Source of the DNA: Lachnoclostridium sp. UBA739
GTDB lineage: Bacteria; Bacillota_A; Clostridia; Lachnospirales; Lachnospiraceae
DNA length: 7,170 nucleotides
Direction: 5' to 3'
NCBI GenBank assembly: GCA_002297865.1
Contig: DBKX01000176.1
Span: 1 to 7,170 of the forward strand
Made by a program: the position numbers and the translations under genes. Of this stretch, positions 1-4,260 are shown piece by piece (within the stretch, counting starts at the first letter, position 1; every line of letters starts with the position of its first letter). The notes beneath the pieces were generated by a model, which saw nothing but the letters and a program-made list of their open reading frames with translations, did not search any database and had not been told where the DNA came from.

Positions 1-191
1 AGCATTCCTTTTTCCTTGACAGCTCCGTTCCCTACGCTAACTTCCTCTTTTGTGGCATGATACAACTTCACTGCAATCTGATACCTTCCATCTGCCAATG
101 TTTCCTTCGACTGACATTTCAATGGCAGTGTTTGACCAAAGGATATACTTAAGAAAATCACTGCCATTATCCATGCTAATTTTACTTTCAT
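1..191 (-). CDS. Secreted NEAT-domain protein, N-terminal part (cut by window edge)
   Basis: The first 63 codons of a gene that leaves the window at base 1. It opens with an export signal: MKVK, a hydrophobic stretch LAWIMAVIFLSISF (about residues 5-18), then a polar region. From residue 32 comes the start of a NEAT domain, LADGRYQIAVKLYHATKEE followed by S-V-G-N-G-A, matching the opening strand and ligand-lip region of NEAT modules. NEAT domains in Gram-positive bacteria are cell-surface haem-binding modules of iron uptake systems. The ATG at 191 is preceded by AGAGG with a 6-nt gap, and an upstream ATG is out of frame. It lies 98 nt downstream of the NEAT/Fn3 gene, in the same direction, so co-transcription is likely. 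Whether the complete protein carries an anchor, more NEAT repeats or transporter parts cannot be seen. The haem role is inferred from the family. Confidence 0.8.
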   Translation of the reverse strand, partial: MKVKLAWIMAVIFLSISFGQTLPLKCQSKETLADGRYQIAVKLYHATKEEVSVGNGAVKEKGM

Positions 192-250
192 TTTTAACCT
201 CTTTATTCTCCATCTATCCATGAAGGGGATTATTTCCTTTCATGAAGCAA

Positions 251-271
251 GGGTCACTTAAGTAGCGACCC
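251..271 (-). terminator. Hairpin between the two NEAT genes (weak terminator or attenuator)
   Basis: An 8-bp stem (GGGTCACT at 251-258 with AGCGACCC at 264-271; one G-U pair in the minus-strand RNA) closes a 5-base loop. It lies about 20 nt beyond the stop codon of the NEAT/Fn3 gene. There is no real U-tract after it on the minus strand (CTTGCTTC follows), so it is not a textbook intrinsic terminator. It could be a partial terminator or an RNA-stability hairpin that sets different levels of the two NEAT proteins. Confidence 0.4.
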
Positions 272-289
272 CCGACATTTGGAACTCTA

Positions 290-1414
290 TTATTTTACTT
301 TAACGGTCTTTACAGTACTGCTTGTACCATAAACTTTCTTTCCTGTTGAATCTATTTTATATGCTCTCACTTTCACATAGTAGGTTTTTCCTGATACAAG
401 TCCTGTAAGAGTTTTTGTTCTACTTGTTGTGGTAACTGTTTTCTTAGATTTGAACTTTTTATCTCTTGAATAGGTAATCTCATACCCTTTTGCCCCACTG
501 ACTGTATTCCAGCTTACAACCGCCTTTTTCTTTGCTGTACTTTTTAATGTCTTAATTGCTGCTTTGCTTACCGTTACTTTCTGCCATCTTGCATGTAAGG
601 TATAATTCTTTTCCGTTCCCTTTACAATCTTGGTTACTTTTGTCTGGAACTTACTGCTTGTATACCAGCCAAGGAAAGTGTATCCTGTTCTGGTTGGATT
701 TTTCAGTGTAAAGGCGGATGTCTTCGTAAATGTAGTTGGATTCGCCTTGTTGTTGGTGCCGCCATACAATTTATACGTAATTGTATACTTTTTATTAGGT
801 ACAACTGGAACACTTGCTTCTTTTTTCGGAATATTTGTATAATCAAGTACTAGCCTTGCATTGGAATCACTAACTCCCATAGAAGTCATAATTGGAACAT
901 GAATACGAACCCAGGTTACCCTTTCCCCTAGATTTACATTCAGCGCAACTTCTTTTGGATATTTCTTGCCTGCTGTCGCAGAGAATCCACTTTCTGGTGC
1001 ATTGAATCGGTCTACTACATCGTATTCCTCCACAACAACTGGTTCTTCTATATCATAAGAGGCTGGAAGTCCATTTGCACTAAATGTAATATTGGTCAGC
1101 TTATTCATGCTATACATATAGTGATTTTCCCCCATCATGAATAAGGGTTTAAAGCGGACGTTTAACGTTCCCTTCCCATTCTTTATCGTAAGTTTAGCCC
1201 CGTCCAACACTCCGTTGGCATGTGAAAAGCTATCGGCGTTCTCTTTGTACATATTGACTGGTATTTCATATGTACCATCGACATACTCCTGTGTTGCACT
1301 TTTTACTGTTTCAATTGCTGGTGTTGCACCATGAATATCAGATACACTTAGCGTACTAAATATGCTCGCTGCTAGTAAACAGCTTAATAATTGCTTTTTG
1401 AATCGTTTTATCAT
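290..1414 (-). CDS. Secreted NEAT / InlB-type repeat / fibronectin-like protein
   Basis: 374 residues, probably exported and surface-associated. Residues 1-30 form a signal peptide (MIKRFKK, hydrophobic core, likely cleavage near IHGA). Residues 44-193 are a NEAT domain: VDGTYEIPVNMYKE, a central strand KNGKGTLNVRF, and a C-terminal part YDVVDRFNAPESG... WVRIHVPIM... ARLVLDY typical of clostridial NEAT proteins. Residues 208-278 are a Listeria-Bacteroides (InlB B-type) repeat with YTITYKLYGG, NPTRTGYTFLGWY and YTLHARW. Residues 281-374 are fibronectin-III-like (KGYEITYS, LVSGKTYYVKVRAY). No LPXTG sorting signal or C-terminal membrane helix is present. The start is ATG 1414: AAGGAG lies 6 nt upstream and it opens the signal peptide. 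The frame stays open to an ATG at 1486, but that start would bury the signal peptide and run through the promoter. A role in haem or iron-ligand capture is inferred from the NEAT domain. The YxxxY haem motif of classical Isd NEAT domains is not seen. Confidence 0.88.
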   Translation of the reverse strand: MIKRFKKQLLSCLLAASIFSTLSVSDIHGATPAIETVKSATQEYVDGTYEIPVNMYKENADSFSHANGVLDGAKLTIKNGKGTLNVRFKPLFMMGENHYMYSMNKLTNITFSANGLPASYDIEEPVVVEEYDVVDRFNAPESGFSATAGKKYPKEVALNVNLGERVTWVRIHVPIMTSMGVSDSNARLVLDYTNIPKKEASVPVVPNKKYTITYKLYGGTNNKANPTTFTKTSAFTLKNPTRTGYTFLGWYTSSKFQTKVTKIVKGTEKNYTLHARWQKVTVSKAAIKTLKSTAKKKAVVSWNTVSGAKGYEITYSRDKKFKSKKTVTTTSRTKTLTGLVSGKTYYVKVRAYKIDSTGKKVYGTSSTVKTVKVK

Positions 1415-1420
1415 TGTTCT

Positions 1421-1426
1421 CTCCTT
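1421..1426 (-). promoter_or_regulatory. Ribosome binding site deciding the NEAT/Fn3 start
   Basis: AAGGAG on the minus strand, 6 nt before ATG 1414. It fixes the start at the signal peptide and rules out the longer reading frame that begins at 1486. Confidence 0.85.
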
Positions 1427-1429
1427 GTT

Positions 1430-1448
1430 GATAATGGTTCTCATTTTC
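1430..1448 (-). promoter_or_regulatory. Fur-box-like site at the NEAT/Fn3 transcription start
   Basis: The plus strand reads GATAATGGTTCTCATTTTC, matching 15 of 19 positions of the classical Fur box GATAATGATAATCATTATC. It lies between the predicted -10 (1459-1464) and the ribosome binding site, where a bound repressor would block transcription. This fits iron-dependent repression of a NEAT protein. It is assigned by consensus comparison only. Confidence 0.55.
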
Positions 1449-1458
1449 TTATAGTGAT

Positions 1459-1486
1459 ATTGTAACAAAAAAAAGAGCATCAGCAA
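1459..1486 (-). promoter_or_regulatory. Predicted promoter of the NEAT/Fn3 gene
   Basis: On the minus strand, -10 TACAAT (1459-1464) lies 16 nt from a weak -35 TTGCTG (1481-1486), with a T-rich spacer. The predicted start falls near 1452, leaving a leader of about 40 nt. The poor -35 and the palindrome ending about 12 nt further upstream would suit an activated promoter, but this is inference. Confidence 0.45.
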
Positions 1487-1497
1487 TCCCTAATTTC

Positions 1498-1514
1498 GTT
1501 GCATCCTATGCAAC
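1498..1514. promoter_or_regulatory. Palindromic operator-like site 1 (GTTGCAT-CCT-ATGCAAC)
   Basis: Perfect 7-bp inverted repeat around a 3-bp centre. The adjoining TTTC on the left and A on the right are also shared with site 2, so about 21 of 22 positions are conserved between the copies. Its centre is about 54 bp upstream of the predicted start of the NEAT/Fn3 transcript. No T-run follows on either strand, so it is unlikely to be a terminator. It is a candidate binding site for the neighbouring DtxR-like/NEAT regulator. Confidence 0.6.
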
Positions 1515-1578
1515 AGTTTGACACTCTTTTTCTGTATCTGCGTCCACATGTTTTGTAATTTAAGACATTTTTCCTTTC

Positions 1579-1594
1579 GTTGCACCTATGCAAC
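1579..1594. promoter_or_regulatory. Palindromic operator-like site 2 (GTTGCA-CCTA-TGCAAC)
   Basis: A second copy of site 1, lacking one T in the centre (6-bp arms, 4-bp spacer), with the same flanking TTTC and A. The centres of the two sites are about 80 bp apart in the same orientation. It lies 27 bp beyond the stop codon of the regulator gene and well upstream of the NEAT/Fn3 promoter. Confidence 0.6.
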
Positions 1595-1620
1595 AAACAA
1601 TAATATTTTTTGAACGGTTC

Positions 1621-2439
1621 TCATCTTATCATAACATTCATAATTGCAACACTTTCTGGCATATGAACTGTTCCTACTGAACAGGACATTTTTAACTTAA
1701 CACTGCCCTGTAACATTTTTTCTTCGGAATTATAGTGAAACTCCATGGAATCCAATGGAATAATAAATCGAGACTGATCTTGACCTGCCAGAAGGTACTT
1801 ATGATTCCATAGATATTTTAGAGTTACTAATCTTCCTTTCAGTTTTAAACACCCCAACTTGGATGTTTCCTCAATTTCCCTTCCCAAAAGATGGACCATA
1901 CCTATTCCATTTTTCACAACGAAAGATGCAGGATGATGAAATGCCCGGTCTGACATGGATATAAAATTATGCTTTCCACTCTTTTCTCGGTACATGGTAA
2001 AAGGAAGAGGATATGTTCCATCCGCAAACAAACTCGCTACTGCTTGTCCATCAAGATGTCCAATCTTACTTATTTTTTCCCATAGCATGGCATTACGAGC
2101 CTTTTCTAGAACTATCTTCTTCATGTCTTTCGAAACAGATAGAATAAATGCTGTGGCATCATGTATGGCAACCTCGTAAGAAATATGCTGTTCCGACATT
2201 AACCAGTCTGCTATGATATTCCGTTCTTCTAAATACTGTCTCGCTGTATTCTTCCCGTATTCAGTTAGTAAAAAGGTATCCTTAATAAGAAATCCCTGTT
2301 CTTCTAAGCAGTGAATTGTACGGCTTACTGTTGATTTTGCAACTCCCAAAATTTTTGCTAGACTGGATACTGTATGAACATTCTCTTCCTTTTCATATAG
2401 CAGAAAGAGATAATTTAGTTTTACTGCTGTTAACTCCAT
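1621..2439 (-). CDS. DtxR/MntR-like transcription regulator fused to a NEAT-like domain
   Basis: 272 residues with no signal peptide or membrane segment, so cytoplasmic. Residues 1-66 form a winged helix-turn-helix (VSSLAKILGVAKSTVSRTIHCL, then EEQGFLI and LTEYGK), as in DtxR/MntR repressors. Residues 68-125 resemble the DtxR dimerisation helices (EERNIIADWLM, EVAIHDATAFIL), but the usual metal ligands appear replaced; of the aligned positions only His93 is retained. Residues 138-272 are NEAT-like: FADGTYPLPFTMYRE, an SMSD lip segment, ASFVVKNGIGMVHL, and a closing strand pair VKLKMSC... VAIMNVMI. The opening matches the exported NEAT protein next door (DGTYEIPVNMYKE). ATG 2439 is the only possible start because an in-frame TAA lies two codons upstream; its ribosome site (AAAGG, 15 nt away) is poor, suggesting weak translation. 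It probably controls the NEAT genes and itself. The ligand is unknown; haem is the family-based guess. The domain reading comes from motif comparison only. Confidence 0.8.
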   Translation of the reverse strand: MELTAVKLNYLFLLYEKEENVHTVSSLAKILGVAKSTVSRTIHCLEEQGFLIKDTFLLTEYGKNTARQYLEERNIIADWLMSEQHISYEVAIHDATAFILSVSKDMKKIVLEKARNAMLWEKISKIGHLDGQAVASLFADGTYPLPFTMYREKSGKHNFISMSDRAFHHPASFVVKNGIGMVHLLGREIEETSKLGCLKLKGRLVTLKYLWNHKYLLAGQDQSRFIIPLDSMEFHYNSEEKMLQGSVKLKMSCSVGTVHMPESVAIMNVMIR

Positions 2440-2478
2440 CTTTTAATTGTCTTACCTTTCTTAAATGCTCTTATTAAA

Positions 2479-2494
2479 GTTAGCATAAGCTAAC
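2479..2494. promoter_or_regulatory. Palindrome at the regulator's transcription start (GTTAGC-ATAA-GCTAAC)
   Basis: Inverted repeat with 6-bp arms and a 4-bp centre, immediately downstream of the predicted -10 (2501-2506) and so over the expected start of transcription. This is a typical place for an autorepression operator. It has the same size and GTT...AAC ends as the sites at 1498 and 1579 but a different core. Alternatively the hairpin plus TTTAAT on the minus strand could be a weak terminator for the upstream ECF operon. Confidence 0.5.
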
Positions 2495-2500
2495 AGCGTT

Positions 2501-2529
2501 ATTGTATCTTGTACCTTGTTAAATTGCAA
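2501..2529 (-). promoter_or_regulatory. Predicted promoter of the NEAT-fused regulator
   Basis: On the minus strand, -35 TTGCAA (2524-2529), a 17-nt spacer and -10 TACAAT (2501-2506). It lies directly after the stop codon of the small membrane protein gene, giving the regulator its own promoter. The leader would be about 55 nt. Confidence 0.6.
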
Positions 2530-2530
2530 G

Positions 2531-2824
2531 TCATTCTCTTTTCTTAACAACTGCCGCAATCGTAACAAGCAAAACCACAAAACTTACAACCATTAAGCCC
2601 ATCGCCACAACAGTCTGCCCCAGATAGGTTAGACCAGGTGCCTTTCCTTTTCCTGGCATATTGTTATAGTAAACAGCTATAAGTGCATTGCCAATAACAG
2701 ATAATACATCCGTTCCTAATGCGATGGCCTTCTGCTTTTTCGTCCCAACTCGAAGCGCCATCCATGCCATTACCAACTGTGCAACTATCAAACATGCTCC
2801 CACACATATTCCAAACCTATTCAT
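2531..2824 (-). CDS. Small three-helix membrane protein, third gene of the ECF sigma operon
   Basis: 97 residues of unrecognised family. Three hydrophobic segments are visible: about residues 4-25 (FGICVGACLIVAQLVMAWMAL), 33-53 (AIALGTDVLSVIGNALIAVYY) and 66-92 (a long V/L/I-rich segment). The loop between helices 2 and 3 holds NNMPGKGKAPGL, and the tail is VKKRE. The start is firm: AGGAGG lies 6 nt before ATG 2824, only 15 nt after the stop codon of the anti-sigma/signal peptidase gene, so it is almost certainly in the same transcript. It could be a partner, substrate or immunity-like target of that protein. This comes from position only; no function can be read from the sequence. Confidence 0.75.
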   Translation of the reverse strand: MNRFGICVGACLIVAQLVMAWMALRVGTKKQKAIALGTDVLSVIGNALIAVYYNNMPGKGKAPGLTYLGQTVVAMGLMVVSFVVLLVTIAAVVKKRE

Positions 2825-2839
2825 AGTATTCCTCCTGTT

Positions 2840-3559
2840 CTATTTCTTAAATGAAAAAAATCGGCATAAAAACTTAGTCCTTATCTCATCTCGCTCAATT
2901 ACTCCAACACTGCTAGAACGACTATCTAGGGAAACTTCCACATTATCACCCATTACAAAATATTCGTCTTTCCCTAACGTGAGTGGATATATAAGGTCTC
3001 CTGGCTCAATTCGTCCTTCTTCTCCCTTAATCTTAACCGACTTCCCATTGATGAAAACAGCATTATCTTTAATCTCAATCGTATCTCCAGGAACCCCAAC
3101 CACACGTTTTAACAGTGTCATATCTTCCTGTGCTACAGATACTACATCTCCTTTCTTTGGACTTCTTAAATGATATACAACACGATTCATCAGAAGTCTT
3201 TCCCCATCTTGAAAACTTGGTTCCATACTAATTCCCGATACTTCAACCACTTGGAAGCTTATCATAAAGGCTAGCCATACAAATACTACGGCAACTGTGC
3301 TTATTAAGTCCACCTTTTTCTTATGTCTTCTTAACTTCTTGGAAACCTTCGTTACCTGCTCTGTTTTCACAGCTTCCATTTTATCCTGGCTTGCCTCTTC
3401 CTCTTCCTTCATCTTGGCGATTTCTTCTTTGTATGTACTGCACTCCTTGCATTCCTTTAAATGCTTCTCAATTACTGCTTTTCCTTCATCCCCTACTGCA
3501 TCATCACAGTATATTGGTAACAGTTCTCTTACAAGAGCGCATTCTTCTTTTTTCTTCAT
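2840..3559 (-). CDS. Zinc-finger anti-sigma factor fused to type I signal peptidase
   Basis: 239 residues. Residues 5-45 are a zf-HC2 anti-sigma domain: Cys7, LLPIYCDD, then His33-x3-Cys37-x2-Cys40 (HLKECKEC), the zinc-binding signature of cytoplasmic sigma-binding domains. A charged Glu/Lys-rich linker (about 44-83) follows, then one membrane helix (about 84-105). Residues 107-235 are a type I signal peptidase: box B SGISMEPSF with catalytic Ser111, box D LLKRVVGVPGD with catalytic Lys151, and box E GDN... LDSRSSS (204-217). The Ser/Lys pair marks a bacterial-type enzyme with all key residues in place. The topology suits both halves: zinc finger inside, peptidase outside. It starts 2 nt after the sigma gene's stop codon, with GGAGG inside the end of that gene, so translation is likely coupled. 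The expected role is to hold the sigma factor inactive; what the peptidase cleaves (exported proteins, a sibling anti-sigma, or itself) is not known. Confidence 0.9.
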   Translation of the reverse strand: MKKKEECALVRELLPIYCDDAVGDEGKAVIEKHLKECKECSTYKEEIAKMKEEEEASQDKMEAVKTEQVTKVSKKLRRHKKKVDLISTVAVVFVWLAFMISFQVVEVSGISMEPSFQDGERLLMNRVVYHLRSPKKGDVVSVAQEDMTLLKRVVGVPGDTIEIKDNAVFINGKSVKIKGEEGRIEPGDLIYPLTLGKDEYFVMGDNVEVSLDSRSSSVGVIERDEIRTKFLCRFFSFKK

Positions 3560-3561
3560 CG

Positions 3562-4065
3562 TTACTCCTCCATATTCTTCTTAATCATAGACTTTGCTCT
3601 AAAAAACAACACTTTTGCAGAATTTTCACTTATCTTCATTAATTGTCCCACCTTCTGAAAAGATAACTCATAATAGATTCGATAAATCACGACATCTCGG
3701 TATTTCTTGTCCAAACCTAATATTGCCTTGCGAAGCGATTCCTGCTCTTCTGCCCTTATAAGATATTCTTCAAGGGATTTTCCCTCATTGCAAGCCTTAT
3801 CCATAAGCAAGTCATTTTCATTGGCACTTTCCACAATCGGGTTCTTCTTGAAATAATTGTAGCAAGTATGCTTCGCTATCTCGATTATCCATGTTTTAAT
3901 CTTCGATTTTCCTTTAAAACGATGCAAAGACAGAAACACCTGGTAAAATGTTTCCTGGGTTAATTCTTCCGCCAGATCCTTCCTTCCCTTGGTCAATTTC
4001 ATAAGATATAAGTAAACATCCTGATAATACGCATCATATAAAGATGTAAAATCCTGGTTTAACAT
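3562..4065 (-). CDS. ECF-family RNA polymerase sigma factor
   Basis: 167 residues, normal length for an ECF (group IV) sigma factor. The sigma2 domain spans about residues 5-75: FTSLYDAYYQDVYLYLMKL, then AEELTQETFYQVFLSLHRF (core-polymerase contact) and KIKTWIIEIAKHTCYNYFKK (-10 recognition). The sigma4 domain spans about 105-163: AILGLDKKYRDVVIYRIYY and a helix-turn-helix LSFQKVGQLMKISENSAKVLFFRAK for -35 recognition. There is no C-terminal extension. AAAGGAGG lies 4 nt before ATG 4065. The following gene encodes its likely anti-sigma factor, 2 nt downstream. Target genes cannot be read from this window, although an ECF-style element upstream of the gene itself hints at autoregulation. Confidence 0.93.
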   Translation of the reverse strand: MLNQDFTSLYDAYYQDVYLYLMKLTKGRKDLAEELTQETFYQVFLSLHRFKGKSKIKTWIIEIAKHTCYNYFKKNPIVESANENDLLMDKACNEGKSLEEYLIRAEEQESLRKAILGLDKKYRDVVIYRIYYELSFQKVGQLMKISENSAKVLFFRAKSMIKKNMEE

Positions 4066-4076
4066 ATATCCTCCTT

Positions 4077-4088
4077 TAGAACGTTCTA
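4077..4088. repeat. 12-bp perfect palindrome TAGAACGTTCTA before the sigma gene
   Basis: Fully self-complementary and directly abutting the ribosome binding site of the ECF sigma gene. With no loop it is more likely a DNA-binding site than an RNA hairpin. It lacks the spaced GAAC-N4-GTTC form of Gram-positive LexA boxes. Chance occurrence is possible. Confidence 0.35.
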
Positions 4089-4094
4089 TGAGTT

Positions 4095-4121
4095 AGTAGC
4101 ATTTAAATAGAAAAAGTTACA
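4095..4121 (-). promoter_or_regulatory. Possible ECF-type (self-activated) promoter of the sigma operon
   Basis: On the minus strand TGTAAC (4116-4121), resembling the AAC-containing -35 of ECF promoters, lies 15 nt from GCTACT (4095-4100), a loose match to a CGT-type -10. The spacing is a little short and the -10 weak, so the call is tentative. Confidence 0.25.
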
Positions 4122-4183
4122 TCCTTTTTAATTCTTTTTTTCACAAATTCGCTGACCATTGAATGAACTCTTATTTTTTTACC

Positions 4184-4192
4184 ATTTTATCA
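4184..4192 (-). promoter_or_regulatory. Possible extended -10 promoter of the sigma operon
   Basis: The minus strand reads TGATAAAAT, an extended -10 (TG-N-TAAAAT), between the uvsE terminator and the sigma gene. No convincing -35 accompanies it. It would give a leader of about 110 nt and could supply basal expression. Confidence 0.25.
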
Positions 4193-4212
4193 CACTATTC
4201 AGCAAAGAAAAA

Positions 4213-4257
4213 CAAAAAGTCCTAACAGTATCACACCAAGTACCAGTTAGGGCTTTT
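4213..4257 (-). terminator. Intrinsic terminator of the trmO-uvsE operon
   Basis: Inverted repeat CCTAAC (4221-4226) / GTTAGG (4246-4251), extended after one mismatch by AAAAG (4215-4219) / CTTTT (4253-4257). On the minus strand a T-rich run (CTTTTTGTTTTTC) follows. It begins 3 nt beyond the uvsE stop codon. The A/T flanks are symmetric, so it may work in both directions. Confidence 0.75.
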
Positions 4258-4260
4258 CTA

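Noticed and set aside
630..842. Plus-strand open frames, including those at 630-842, 1137-1334, 1955-2179, 2688-3173, 3297-3642, 4159-4688, 4842-5189, 5566-5760 and 6792-7004
   Set aside because: Nearly all lie inside or mostly inside well-supported minus-strand genes, have no recognisable domains and lack convincing ribosome sites. They are treated as shadows.
1379..1382. Possible lipobox (LLSC) in the NEAT/Fn3 signal peptide
   Set aside because: The Cys is at residue 12, with only two hydrophobic residues between the basic region and the box and a long hydrophobic stretch after it; an ordinary signal peptide fits better.
1494..1595. The GTTGCA...TGCAAC palindromes as terminators or a short CRISPR-like array
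   Set aside because: No T-runs follow, there are only two copies, and the about 65-bp interval is not spacer-like; operator sites fit better.
1612..1630. Second Fur-like site around the repeated GGTTCTCAT (1616-1624, also at 1436-1444)
   Set aside because: Aligned like the first site it matches only about half of the Fur consensus and it overlaps the regulator's stop codon; probably chance.
4077..4088. TAGAACGTTCTA as a LexA/SOS box
   Set aside because: Gram-positive LexA boxes need about 4 bp between GAAC and GTTC; here there are none, and the gene it precedes is an ECF sigma factor rather than the nearby repair gene.
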